Source of the DNA: Betaproteobacteria bacterium
GTDB taxonomy: Bacteria > Pseudomonadota > Gammaproteobacteria > Burkholderiales > Usitatibacteraceae
Length of the DNA: 64,000 bases
Assembly: GCA_016711875.1 (NCBI GenBank)
Contig: JADJSD010000023.1
Coordinates: 248,001 to 312,000 of the forward strand
Reading direction: 5' to 3'
The notes beneath the pieces were generated by a model. It worked only from the letters and a program-made list of their open reading frames with translations, did not search any database and was not told the DNA's origin. Positions 24,284 to 32,495 of this stretch are shown piece after piece. A program made the translations under genes and the position numbers. How positions within the stretch are numbered: the stretch's first letter is position 1; each line of letters opens with the position of its first letter.

Positions 24284-24289
24284 ATTATA
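24284..24289 (-). promoter_or_regulatory. -10 element six bases before the methyltransferase
   Basis: A perfect TATAAT on the minus strand is followed by GCGTCG and then the ATG at 24277, which predicts a leaderless transcript separate from the upstream glycosyltransferase genes. Confidence 0.5.
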
Positions 24290-24298
24290 GGGGCCGCC

Positions 24299-26125
24299 TC
24301 AGCGCAGCAGCCCCCAACGCTTCAGCCAGGCCACCACGGGCTTGCGGAAGGAGGCGAGCGGCCCGAGGATCCGGTTCCCCAGCACGAACCGCCGCACGTC
24401 CTGGCTCGCCGTGAGCCGCCGCGACTGCGCGCGCGAATACGCCTCCGCCATCCGGGAGATGTCGTGCGGCGTCGCGGTGATGCGCAGCTTTCGCTGCCGC
24501 TCGACCGCGTCGGCATAGGCCTTGTCGAGCAGCGCCTGGCGCTCGGCGGCGCCGCGGTTGTCCGCGGGAACGCGGTACTTGGACGTGGTCTTCTCCACCA
24601 TCACGAAGTCGTCCTCGAGCGTGTAGCGCGTCCACAGGTTCCAGTCCTCGAGCTGGTGCATGTCTTCGGCGAAGCCGCCGTGCAGGTCGAAGAGCGAGCG
24701 GTGGAAGATCACCGCCTGGATGGGCAGGAAGTTGTGGTGCCACAGGGTGATGCGGTCGAAGGGCTGGCGGTGCATCGTCGCGTGCACCATCTCTTCGTAG
24801 AGGGCGCTTTCGCGATCGTGGACCAGGGTGCGCGTCTCCCACGCGAGGCCGTAGGCGCCCTTGAGTCCCGCTGCGAGCGCGGCGCCGACGAGCACCTCGA
24901 TGTGGTCCGCGAACAGGACGTCGTCGTCGTCGAGAAAGCCCATCCACTCGCCCGAGGCGAGGGCGAGCGCGCGGTTGCCGGCGCGGGATCGCCCGACGTT
25001 CTCGCCCGTGGCCTCGTAGACGATGTCGAGCCGGTCCCGGAACGCGTCCACCACGGCGCGGGAATTCGGCGGGCCGTCCTCGACCACCACCACCTCGAGG
25101 TTCTCCCAGGTCTGGTTGGCGCAGGAGGCGAGCGCCTCGCGCAGCCAGGCGATGCGATTCACGGTGCGGATGAGGATGGACACCCGGGGCCGCGCCTCGC
25201 CTTCGCGATCGCGCGCCGAACGGAACGCGTGAAAGGCTCCGTCGCGTCGCGTCTCGTAGCCCCAACCCACGAACTGCGGCCGGAACGCCGTCGTGGCTCG
25301 CACGCGGGAGAAGAGGAATCGCGGCGAATCGGCGAGCGCCTTCAGGCCCGCCACCGCCAATCCGCGGCGCCGGCCGGGGAAGGACCGCGGCGAGGCGATC
25401 TCGCCCGCCAGCATCGCGAACCCCTGCGCGATGCGCGCCGGGCTGCCGTAGCGCAGGCGCAGGCACAGGTTCGTGCGCACGCCACCGAAGACTTGCAGCG
25501 GCTTCACCTCGGCTGCCACGCGGTAAGTGCGGTGCACGACGGCGCACCGCGGCTGGTAGGTGATGCGCCATCCGGCCGCGCGCAGGCGCCAGGAAAGATC
25601 GACGTCCTCCCCGTACATGAAGATGGCGTCGTCGAATCCGCCCAGGGCTTCGTAGGCGCTTCGCCGGAAGAGCGTGGCCGCGCCGCTCACCCACGGCGAA
25701 TCGAGGGACGCCGGGTCGTAGGCCTTCGGATGTTCGTAGGGAATCTGCCGCATCTCCCACGCGGCGACCTTCGGGTCGTCCCGCTCGGCGATCGCGACCA
25801 GCCGTTCGAGCGCGCCGGGCTCCACGATGCAGTCCTGGTTGATGACGAGGAGCCAGGGCGCGCCGCCGCGCTTCGCGTTGGCGTTGTGGCCGCGGCCGAA
25901 GCCGAGGTTCTCGCCCGAGCGGTTCACGTCGGTCTTCGCGAAGGGCGCGACCGCGACTTCCGGCATGGCGCGGATCGTGTCGGCCTGCGCCGCGTCCGGG
26001 CTGTTGTCCTCGACGAAGAGGTTCAGCGTGAGCGACGGGCTCGCCTCGGCGAGGCTCGTGAGCAGGGAGGCGAGCAACTCCGGCTCGGGCCGGTACGTGA
26101 CGACGCTCAGGTCAACGGCGGGCAT
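24299..26125 (-). CDS. Two-domain family 2 glycosyltransferase
   Basis: Protein of 608 residues with two GT2 modules. The first (about residues 1-230) starts VDLSVVTYRPEPELL and has the acceptor-side motif MYGEDVDLSWR. The second (about 310-540) starts VSILIRTVNRIAWLREAL and contains a DDDD metal motif in MGFLDDDDVLF and EDWNLWTRY. The C-terminus is basic and hydrophobic. A tandem enzyme could add two different sugars in succession, as in O-antigen or capsule assembly; the sugars are unknown. Its ATG lies 14 bases inside the end of the upstream GT4 gene, so the two are probably translated together. Confidence 0.88.
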   Translation of the reverse strand: MPAVDLSVVTYRPEPELLASLLTSLAEASPSLTLNLFVEDNSPDAAQADTIRAMPEVAVAPFAKTDVNRSGENLGFGRGHNANAKRGGAPWLLVINQDCIVEPGALERLVAIAERDDPKVAAWEMRQIPYEHPKAYDPASLDSPWVSGAATLFRRSAYEALGGFDDAIFMYGEDVDLSWRLRAAGWRITYQPRCAVVHRTYRVAAEVKPLQVFGGVRTNLCLRLRYGSPARIAQGFAMLAGEIASPRSFPGRRRGLAVAGLKALADSPRFLFSRVRATTAFRPQFVGWGYETRRDGAFHAFRSARDREGEARPRVSILIRTVNRIAWLREALASCANQTWENLEVVVVEDGPPNSRAVVDAFRDRLDIVYEATGENVGRSRAGNRALALASGEWMGFLDDDDVLFADHIEVLVGAALAAGLKGAYGLAWETRTLVHDRESALYEEMVHATMHRQPFDRITLWHHNFLPIQAVIFHRSLFDLHGGFAEDMHQLEDWNLWTRYTLEDDFVMVEKTTSKYRVPADNRGAAERQALLDKAYADAVERQRKLRITATPHDISRMAEAYSRAQSRRLTASQDVRRFVLGNRILGPLASFRKPVVAWLKRWGLLR

Positions 26126-27584
26126 CGAAGGCGAGCTTGAGCAGCAGCCGTCGGATGGGCGAGGGCAGGCGGCCCAGGGCCTCCCGGTTCAGGCGAAGCT
26201 CGTCGGCTTCCTTCGCGAGCGCGTCGCGTGCCTCGTTCGCCGTGCGCAGTTGCGCCTGCACCGCGGCCACGTCGCCTTCGAGCTTCGCGATCCAGCCCCG
26301 GGCTTCGGTCTCGAAGGCGCTCGCGCGGGCTTTCGTCGCCTCCAGCGCCGCGAGCGTCTGCGCCATCTCGTCGCACAGGCGCACGAGTTCGGTCCGGAAG
26401 AGGTTGCCGTCGAGGTTCGTCGCGACGAGCGCCTCGAGCGCGCGTGCGTCCGGCCCGCCGGTCGCGGCCGGTTCGATGCCGTATCGGGCGTACAGGGCGT
26501 CGAGGGAACGGGTCATGTCATCGACGGCGGGAACGCGCGCCGCGGGGGATGCGTCGAGAGAAGATTGTACGCGGGCGCGTTCGCTTTCCCGGTCGCCGCC
26601 CACGAGCGATGCGATCTCTCTCGCGATGGCGGGCGCGTCGAAGCGATCGGCGAGCAGCCACCCGCCGCCGTGCTCGCGGATGCGCGCGGCGATGGCACCG
26701 ACGGGCGCGGCGAGGACGGGCACGCCGGCGGCCCACGCATCCGAAAGCGCATAGCTGAAGCTGTCGGGCACGGCGTTGGGAAAGAGCACGAGCGAGGCGC
26801 CGTAGCCCAGCAGGAGCCCGGGCGCGTCGCCTTCCTCGAATGCGCCGTGGACGAAGAGCGAGCCGGGAGATCGCCAGCCGGGAAAGAGCCGCCGGTCGAG
26901 ATAGCCCACGACCACGAGCGCGATGCCGTGCGGGGCGAGCTGGAGCGCCAGGTCGTCGACGAGGTCCGAGCCCTTGTGCGGGCCGATGGCGCCCAGCAGC
27001 GCGACCACGCGAGCGGGATTCTGCCGGGAAAAATCCTCACGCGGAGCGATCGCCTCGCGCACCCGGACGGGCGCCCCGTTGGGAATGACCTCGACTTCGA
27101 GGCCCGGGATGCGTTCACTCGCCAGCTCGGCGAGCCACACGGACGGCGCCATGACGCGGGCGGCGCTTCGCAGGACGGGCGTGATCTTCGCGAGCCACGC
27201 CGCATCCCCCGCCAGCGGGTCGGCGCGTTCGAAGGCGGCAGGGTCGAGGAAAAGGACATCGTGAAGGGTGACCACGAGCGGCACGCCGAGTTCACGCGCC
27301 GCCCACACGGCCCGTTCGCGCGGCGCATCGCCCAGGGCATGCAGGTGGACGAGCCCCACGCGGTGCGAGGCGAGCCAGGCGGCGAGCTTGTCGCGGGATG
27401 CCGCGAAGGCGCCGGCGGCGAGCGGAAAGAAGCGCTTCGCGGCCGGCTCCTCGATCGCCTCGCCCGCCTCGCCCGCATGCCAAACGAGCTGCGGCCGGGC
27501 GACGCCCGCGAGCACGTCGCGCAGGTGCCTGTCGACGCCGCCGCCGAAGAGGCTGGTGACGTGAAGGATCGCGGGCGGGGTCAT
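26112..27584 (-). CDS. Family 4 glycosyltransferase with a C-terminal coiled coil
   Basis: Protein of 490 residues. The first 370 residues have a GT-B fold: the N-terminal loop TSLFGGGVDRHLRD, IPNG at the domain hinge, GAIGPHKG, and the donor-site region FPNAVPDSFSYALSDAWAAGVPVLA, where GT4 enzymes usually have EPFGxxxxEAxxxG. The Ser-Asp variation in that E-x7-E region is notable. Residues after about 400 form a coiled coil and a basic tail similar in style to the methyltransferase at 23210. It is the first gene of this minus-strand group and is divergent from the DMT transporter 37 bases away. Confidence 0.83.
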   Translation of the reverse strand: MTPPAILHVTSLFGGGVDRHLRDVLAGVARPQLVWHAGEAGEAIEEPAAKRFFPLAAGAFAASRDKLAAWLASHRVGLVHLHALGDAPRERAVWAARELGVPLVVTLHDVLFLDPAAFERADPLAGDAAWLAKITPVLRSAARVMAPSVWLAELASERIPGLEVEVIPNGAPVRVREAIAPREDFSRQNPARVVALLGAIGPHKGSDLVDDLALQLAPHGIALVVVGYLDRRLFPGWRSPGSLFVHGAFEEGDAPGLLLGYGASLVLFPNAVPDSFSYALSDAWAAGVPVLAAPVGAIAARIREHGGGWLLADRFDAPAIAREIASLVGGDRESERARVQSSLDASPAARVPAVDDMTRSLDALYARYGIEPAATGGPDARALEALVATNLDGNLFRTELVRLCDEMAQTLAALEATKARASAFETEARGWIAKLEGDVAAVQAQLRTANEARDALAKEADELRLNREALGRLPSPIRRLLLKLAFDARR

Positions 27585-27604
27585 GGGAGGGGGCGGCGGA
27601 AAGG

Positions 27605-27610
27605 TAGAAT
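27605..27610 (+). promoter_or_regulatory. -10-like element before the DMT transporter
   Basis: TAGAAT lies 11 bases before the GTG at 27622, so the transcript would have at most a few leader bases. It sits in the short gap between divergent genes. Confidence 0.4.
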
Positions 27611-27621
27611 CATGCCCGAAA

Positions 27622-28497
27622 GTGTCCCGCCTCCCTTCGCTCCCCGTCGTGTCCCTGCTCGTCGGTGCCTCCCTCTGGGGCGTCGTCTGGTATCCCTATC
27701 GCCTGATGGGCGCGGCGGGGCTCGACGGCGCCTGGTCCTCGGCGCTCACCTACGGCCTCGCGCTCGCGGTCGGCACGGCGATCTTCTTCTCCCACTGGCG
27801 CGACGTGATGAAGGCGCCGCTCGCCTGCGCGGTGATGGGCCTGGCCATCGGCTGGAGCAACCTCGCCTACGTGATCGGCGTGCTCGAGGGCGAGGTGATG
27901 CGCGTGTTGCTGCTTTTCTACCTCGCGCCGCTGTGGACGGTGCCGATCGCGCACTTCCTGCTGGGCGAGAAGCTCGACGCGCGTGGCGGCGTGGTGATGG
28001 CCGTCGCGCTCGCGGGGGCCGGCGTGATGCTGTGGCACCCGCAAGTCGGCGTGCCCTGGCCGGCGAGCCGCGCCGAATGGCTGGGCGTCGCGGCGGGCTT
28101 CCTCTTCGCGCTCGGCAACGTGCTCGTCCGGCGTCTCGCGCAGGTGAGCGACGCCGGCAAATCCCTTGCCATCTGGGCCGGCGTCACGGCGGCTGCGGTG
28201 ACCTTCCTGCCCTTCGCACCGACGCCCGCGGATGCGGCGATGCGCGCGGCGGCGGCCACGTGGCCGATCTGGACGAGCGTGGGAATCGCGCTCCTCGCGA
28301 TGAGCCTCGCGTTGCAGTACGGGTTGTCCCGCGTCGCCGCCAACCGCGCGATCGTGATCCTGCTCTTCGAACTGGTGGTGGCGGCGGTCGCGTCGTACCT
28401 GCTCACGGGCGAGCGCCTGCGGCCCCAGGACTGGGCCGGCGGGCTCCTCATCGTGCTGGCGAGCCTCGCGAGCGGCTGGGGAAAGCCGAAAGGCTAG
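27622..28497 (+). CDS. EamA/DMT-family transporter
   Basis: Membrane protein of 291 residues with ten predicted helices in two EamA repeats (for example VVSLLVGASLWGVVWYPYRL at the start and LALQYGLSRVAANRAIVILLFELV in the second half). The family exports or exchanges small metabolites such as amino acids; no substrate can be assigned. I chose the GTG at 27622. An upstream in-frame start at 27583 would prepend a Gly-rich stretch overlapping the divergent gene, and an ATG at 27612 is out of frame. The stop codon shares CTAG with the convergent hydrolase gene (28494-28497). Confidence 0.85.
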   Translation: MSRLPSLPVVSLLVGASLWGVVWYPYRLMGAAGLDGAWSSALTYGLALAVGTAIFFSHWRDVMKAPLACAVMGLAIGWSNLAYVIGVLEGEVMRVLLLFYLAPLWTVPIAHFLLGEKLDARGGVVMAVALAGAGVMLWHPQVGVPWPASRAEWLGVAAGFLFALGNVLVRRLAQVSDAGKSLAIWAGVTAAAVTFLPFAPTPADAAMRAAAATWPIWTSVGIALLAMSLALQYGLSRVAANRAIVILLFELVVAAVASYLLTGERLRPQDWAGGLLIVLASLASGWGKPKG

Positions 28498-29336
28498 GCG
28501 GCCTTGCGGGCCCGCATGCCGCGCGTCACTTCACCCGTCACCGGGTCCACGCTGTCCCCCGGCTCCACGATCACCACCTTCGCGTTCGGCAGCCGCTTCC
28601 CGACGGCGGCCTGGAATTCCGGCCACGGCGAGGAGGTGACGCCCATCATGCGGTGGAAGTGGTCGTGCGGCGGGTAGAGCACGACGAGCTTCGGGTCGAG
28701 GGCCTTCGCGCCGCGCGCGACGTCCTCCATGAAGTTGAGCTGCATGCCCGCGAGCAGGACGTCCGTCTTCAGTCGCGAGCCGATCTCCGCGATCTCCGCG
28801 TCCGTCATCTTCGTGTTGAAGCCCTCGTTGTAGTTGAGGATCCTCGGGCAGCCCGGCGTCTCGACGTGGAAGCCGGTGTAGTCGGAATAGAAGGGGGCGT
28901 TGGTGGCGCTCGACCAGGCCCACGAGAGCTGCGTCGCATTGCCCTGGAAGACGGCCTTGGTGAGGGCCTTCCAGAGGTTGATGTCGCGGTGCTGCCACTT
29001 GAAAGTGGTCACGTGGAAGCCGCGCACGTCGACGGGGTGGAAGGGCTCCGTCGGATGCAGCCGCTCGCGCGGCACCTTGCTGCGCCAGGCGAGATAGTCG
29101 GTGACGGCTTTGGTGCCGATCACGTCCGCGCCGCTTCGCTTCACCACGTCGGGGATGTCGAGGTAGTGCTCCTCGTGGCCGTGGGTGGCGCACACCACGC
29201 TCGCGTGCGCGAAGTCCTCGAGGTCGAACCACTTCGCGCCGCAGTAGTCGCGGTAGAACGGGTCGAAGAAGAGGGCGCCGGCGTCCGTCTCGATCGAGAG
29301 CGCCGACCAGCCGAAGTAGCGGATCACGGGCTTCAC
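28494..29336 (-). CDS. Metallo-beta-lactamase fold hydrolase (UlaG-like)
   Basis: Protein of 280 residues with the MBL metal motif in the form HGHEEH (His52, His54, His57), where the usual Asp is replaced by Glu. Further metal-ligand candidates are in GMQLNFME and PPHDHFHRM. The start IRYFGWSALSIETDAG is typical of UlaG/L-ascorbate-6-phosphate lactonase-like enzymes. It overlaps the RidA gene (GTGA at 29333-29336), so it acts in the same pathway as the RidA protein and the TRAP binding protein, perhaps hydrolysing a lactone or amide of the imported compound. The substrate is unknown. Confidence 0.8.
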   Translation of the reverse strand: MKPVIRYFGWSALSIETDAGALFFDPFYRDYCGAKWFDLEDFAHASVVCATHGHEEHYLDIPDVVKRSGADVIGTKAVTDYLAWRSKVPRERLHPTEPFHPVDVRGFHVTTFKWQHRDINLWKALTKAVFQGNATQLSWAWSSATNAPFYSDYTGFHVETPGCPRILNYNEGFNTKMTDAEIAEIGSRLKTDVLLAGMQLNFMEDVARGAKALDPKLVVLYPPHDHFHRMMGVTSSPWPEFQAAVGKRLPNAKVVIVEPGDSVDPVTGEVTRGMRARKAA

Positions 29337-29812
29337 GGGGTCACTCCGGGGTCGATCTCGAAGATGCCGTCCACCTCCACGGGCGCGCCGGCGGGAAGCG
29401 AGGCGACGCCCACGGCCGCGCGGGCGTGCCGCCCCGCGTCGCCGAAGACGGCCACCATGAGGTCCGAGGCACCGTTCACGCACTTGGGCGCGTCGGTGAA
29501 TTCCGGCGTGCAGGCGACGAAGCCGCCCAGGCGCAGCACGCGCGTCACCCGGTCGAGATTGCCGCCGCACGCCACCTTCAGGTGCGCGATCAGGTTGAGG
29601 CCGCACAGGCGCCCGGCCTCGTAACCCTGCTCGATGGAAACGCCCGCGCCCAGGCGCCCGGTGACCGGCAGCTTGCCGTCCTTGAAGGGCAGCTGGCCCG
29701 ACACGAACACCGTGTTGCCGCTCACGGTGAAGCCCACGTAGTTGGCCACCGGCGCGGCGGCGACCGGGAGCGCAAGCCCCAGGGCGGCGAGTTTCTCTTC
29801 GGCGTGCGACAT
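29333..29812 (-). CDS. RidA/YjgF family protein
   Basis: Protein of 159 residues, somewhat longer than canonical RidA (about 130), like the subgroup often annotated as endoribonuclease L-PSP or reactive-intermediate deaminase. The family hydrolyses reactive enamine/imine intermediates; the conserved arginine region and the VFVSGQLPF start of the core are present. It has a good ribosome binding site (GAGGAGA) before the ATG at 29812. It lies between the TRAP binding protein and the MBL hydrolase on one strand, consistent with catabolism of a nitrogenous or carbonyl compound. This is inference from context. Confidence 0.82.
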   Translation of the reverse strand: MSHAEEKLAALGLALPVAAAPVANYVGFTVSGNTVFVSGQLPFKDGKLPVTGRLGAGVSIEQGYEAGRLCGLNLIAHLKVACGGNLDRVTRVLRLGGFVACTPEFTDAPKCVNGASDLMVAVFGDAGRHARAAVGVASLPAGAPVEVDGIFEIDPGVTP

Positions 29813-29859
29813 GCTTTCTCCTCGGGTGTCGAAACGGCTCGGGTCGCGTTCACCGATGC

Positions 29860-31002
29860 TCAGGCGGCGGGTCCCTTGCCGAACCAGTGGGTGTAGGCGA
29901 CGCGCTGGTCCACCTGCACCTCGTTGTGCCAGAACATCACGCGCTTCGCCCAGGCCTTCTGCGATTCCACGACCTTGGCGAAGAGCGGGTTCTCGGCGGA
30001 AAACTTGGCGATCACCTTGTCCCAGGCCTTGAGCTGCGCGTCGAGGATGGGCCGCGGCGTGCGGTAGGTGTTCACCTTCTGGTTGGCGCGCAGCTCGGCG
30101 AAATCCTGCGACATGCGGTGCATGCTCTTCCACTGCATGTCCGAGCTGGCGGCGTGGCTCGCGAGGCGAAGGACGGTCTTGAGCTCCTCCGGCAGCGCCT
30201 CGTAGCGCTTCTTGTTCACCATCACTTCGCAGAAATTGTTGGACATGTGGTAGCTCTGCTGCAGGTAGAACTTGGCCACGTCCGGGAAGCCCATGATGCG
30301 GTCGTCGGAGGCGCTGGCGAACTCCGCGCCGTCCAGCACGCCGCGGTCGATGGCGGGCACGATGTCCGCCGGCGCGAGCTGTACCGTCGACATGCCCAGC
30401 TGGTTGAACATGTCCACCGCGAGGCCCGCGGTGCGGAACTTGAGGCCCTTCAGGTCCGCGATGCCCTTGATGGGCTTCTTGAACCAGCCCATGGGCTCGC
30501 ACGGCACGGGGCCGAATAGGAAGCTCACCAGTTCCAGCTTGGCCGCGGCCTGGATCTCCGCGTAGAGCTCCTTGCCGCCGCCGTATTCCACCCATGCGAG
30601 CAGCTGGTTCGCGTCCATGCCGAAGTCCGGGCCGGCGCCATAGAGACCGAAGGCCGTGTTCTTGCCGAACCAGAATCCGGGCAGGCCGTGGCCGCCGTCG
30701 AGGACGCCCTTGCTCACCGCTTCGACGACCTGCAGGCCGGGGACCACCGTGCCGGCCGGCATCATCTTGATGTCGAGCTTGCCGCCGGAGAGCTCCGCGA
30801 CCTTCTTCGACCAGTCCACCGCGAACTCCTGGTAGAGGAACTTGGCGGGCCAGGTGCTCTGGAAGCGCAGGGTGATCGGCGCCTGGGCACGGGCGATCAT
30901 CGGGAAGCCGGCGAGGGCGGTGCCGCCGCCGGCGGCCGCGGCGAGGAATCGCCGGCGGGCGGGCTGGGGCTGGGCAGGGGCTTGGTCGGACTTGCTGGAC
31001 AT
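29860..31002 (-). CDS. TRAP transporter substrate-binding protein (DctP family)
   Basis: Protein of 380 residues. The N-terminus carries a twin-arginine-type signal (ARRRFLAAAAGGGTALAGF followed by ARAQ), so it is probably exported folded by Tat. The mature part matches DctP-type binding proteins, including the region LKGLKFRTAGLAVDMFNQLG where the substrate-contacting Arg lies. These proteins deliver organic acids to DctQ/DctM membrane components, neither of which is encoded nearby, so this is an orphan receptor. It heads an operon with RidA and the MBL hydrolase and is divergent from the PfpI/XRE-cupin pair. Confidence 0.88.
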   Translation of the reverse strand: MSSKSDQAPAQPQPARRRFLAAAAGGGTALAGFPMIARAQAPITLRFQSTWPAKFLYQEFAVDWSKKVAELSGGKLDIKMMPAGTVVPGLQVVEAVSKGVLDGGHGLPGFWFGKNTAFGLYGAGPDFGMDANQLLAWVEYGGGKELYAEIQAAAKLELVSFLFGPVPCEPMGWFKKPIKGIADLKGLKFRTAGLAVDMFNQLGMSTVQLAPADIVPAIDRGVLDGAEFASASDDRIMGFPDVAKFYLQQSYHMSNNFCEVMVNKKRYEALPEELKTVLRLASHAASSDMQWKSMHRMSQDFAELRANQKVNTYRTPRPILDAQLKAWDKVIAKFSAENPLFAKVVESQKAWAKRVMFWHNEVQVDQRVAYTHWFGKGPAA

Positions 31003-31097
31003 GGTCGTCTCCCGAAGGGTGGATGGCGGGGTCCTGCGGAAGCGGCATTGCGCGGGGTTTGGCGGGGCCGGTTCGTCGCGCTCGTCCCGGCTCGAAA

Positions 31098-31126
31098 ATA
31101 TTGCCCATTGGGAAACTTGTTGTCAA
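31098..31126 (-). promoter_or_regulatory. Promoter of the TRAP binding-protein operon
   Basis: On the minus strand a perfect TTGACA (31126-31121) precedes an AT-rich -10 region (CAATAT/AATATT, 31103-31097) at a spacing of 17-18 bases, about 95 bases before the start codon at 31002. Confidence 0.6.
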
Positions 31127-31218
31127 CGGCGACCGGAAATGTGAGGAAGCACTCTCGCTGGACATTTCCCTAACCCCATGAAAAAATGAATCTTATGTGG
31201 GTTGCAACCCGTTCAGCA

Positions 31219-31250
31219 GGGTTTCCTGCCGGGCCCATCCCAGGAAACCC
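31219..31250. repeat. 10-base perfect inverted repeat before the PfpI start
   Basis: GGGTTTCCTG (31219-31228) and CAGGAAACCC (31241-31250) are exact reverse complements around a 12-base centre, ending nine bases before the TTG start at 31260 and directly next to GGAG (31251-31254). It could be an operator for the XRE-cupin regulator or an RNA hairpin beside the ribosome binding site. Confidence 0.6.
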
Positions 31251-31259
31251 GGAGTTGCC

Positions 31260-31883
31260 TTGCGCGCCGCCATCCTCGTCTACGAAGGCACAGAACCCAT
31301 CGACCTGGCCACCTACGGCGTGCTCTCCATGGCCCGCCGGGTGGCACCCTCGGTGTCGATGTATTTGGTGGCCCGGCAGGCTGGCCCGGTCCGGCTCGCC
31401 AATGGCCTCGTGGTGATGGCCGACCACGGCTACACGGATGCGCCCGCCGCCGACGTCCTCATCATCACGGGGGGGCCGGGATGGGACCGGGAATCGAAGG
31501 ACGCCGCCACCATCGATTTCGTGCGGCGATTCTCGAAGGGGGCGAGCGTGGCCGCCGTCTGCACCGGCGGCATGATCCTCGCCGCCACGGGGCTCCTCGA
31601 CGGCAAGCCCGCCACGACCAAGAAGGAAGTGACGGGAGCGGAGCGCTCGCCGCTCGCGATCCTGGCCGAGCGTCACCCGGCGGTGAAGGCCCTCGATGCG
31701 CGGCTCGTCGACTGCGGGCCGGTGCTTACCGGTGGCGGCGTCACGCTGTGCATCGACATGACCCTGCACCTGCTCGCCCGATTCTGCGGCGAGGAGGCCG
31801 CGCGCGAGACGGCGCGCATCCTCGAGTATTCGACCGCGCTCGCCGCGAACGAGGCGAGGGGCCCCGTGGTGAGCCCGGCATGA
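31260..31883 (+). CDS. DJ-1/PfpI family protein
   Basis: Protein of 207 residues of the class I glutamine-amidotransferase-like DJ-1/PfpI superfamily. The nucleophile Cys is in AAVCTGGMILAATGLLDG, and the start RAAILVYEGTEPIDLATYGV fits the subgroup that includes isonitrile hydratases and GlxA N-terminal domains. No AraC-type domain follows. The enzymatic activity is not determined. The TTG at 31260 is preceded by GGAG; a GTG at 31197 would extend through the inverted repeat and is less likely. The stop overlaps the regulator ATG (ATGA). Confidence 0.78.
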   Translation: MRAAILVYEGTEPIDLATYGVLSMARRVAPSVSMYLVARQAGPVRLANGLVVMADHGYTDAPAADVLIITGGPGWDRESKDAATIDFVRRFSKGASVAAVCTGGMILAATGLLDGKPATTKKEVTGAERSPLAILAERHPAVKALDARLVDCGPVLTGGGVTLCIDMTLHLLARFCGEEAARETARILEYSTALAANEARGPVVSPA

Positions 31884-32479
31884 CGGGCGAGAGCGCGCCG
31901 GAGCGCGAGCAGGCCGTCGAGCAGCGGATCGGAGCGCGCGTGGGCGAGTTGCGCTCGAAACTCGGCATCACCCTCGACCAGCTGGCGGCCGCGACGGGCT
32001 TCAGCAAGGGCTACCTGTCGAAGATCGAGAACTCGCACAAGGTGCCGCCCATCGGCACGCTCGCGCGGATCGCGGCGGCGCTCTCGACCGACATCACGGC
32101 GCTCCTCAACGCGCCTACGGGCTCCCCGGACAAGGGCATGTCGGTGGTGCGTGCGAGCGAGCGCCGGCCCGTGGTGCGCGGCGGCACGGCCTTCGGCTAC
32201 GACTACGTGGGCCTCGCGGACAACCGGCAGGGCAAGACGATGGAGCCGTTCCTCTTCACGTTCCCGTCGCAGATCGACAAGTACGTCTTCTTCGAGCACG
32301 AGGGCGAGGAATTCATGTTCGTCCTCGCGGGCCGCGTGGAATGGCAGTGCGGTGGCGAGAAACTCGTGCTCGAGCCGGGGGACAGTGTCTATTTCGACGC
32401 GCGGCTGCCGCATCGCGGGCGCGCGCTCGAGGGCGAGGCGACGGCGCTCGTGGTGACGGTGGGTCCGGCGGGCGCGTAG
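31880..32479 (+). CDS. XRE-family regulator with a cupin sensor domain
   Basis: Protein of 199 residues. Residues 17-75 form an XRE helix-turn-helix (LGITLDQLAAATGFSKGYLSKIENS), and residues 125-195 form a cupin barrel (EHEGEEFMFVLAGRVEWQCGG, then GDSVYFDARLPHRG). HTH-cupin regulators sense small ligands of nearby catabolic or detoxification genes. It is co-translated with the PfpI gene and divergent from the TRAP/RidA/MBL operon, so it probably controls both through the intergenic region 31003-31259. Confidence 0.85.
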   Translation: MTGESAPEREQAVEQRIGARVGELRSKLGITLDQLAAATGFSKGYLSKIENSHKVPPIGTLARIAAALSTDITALLNAPTGSPDKGMSVVRASERRPVVRGGTAFGYDYVGLADNRQGKTMEPFLFTFPSQIDKYVFFEHEGEEFMFVLAGRVEWQCGGEKLVLEPGDSVYFDARLPHRGRALEGEATALVVTVGPAGA

Positions 32480-32495
32480 GGCCGAGCCGCCTGCT

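Noticed and set aside
21317..26140. Open frame of 1607 codons on the plus strand
   Set aside because: It runs antisense to the TPR region, dapC, a methyltransferase and two glycosyltransferases, all with recognisable domains. Its translation is a low-complexity mix of R, A, E, G, H and V with no motif, as expected from the GC-rich codon positions of the true genes.
25827..29624. Open frame of 1265 codons on the plus strand
   Set aside because: Antisense to two glycosyltransferase genes and then out of frame through the DMT transporter and the MBL hydrolase region. No motif; an ATG at 27612 in this frame is not a credible start for the transporter.
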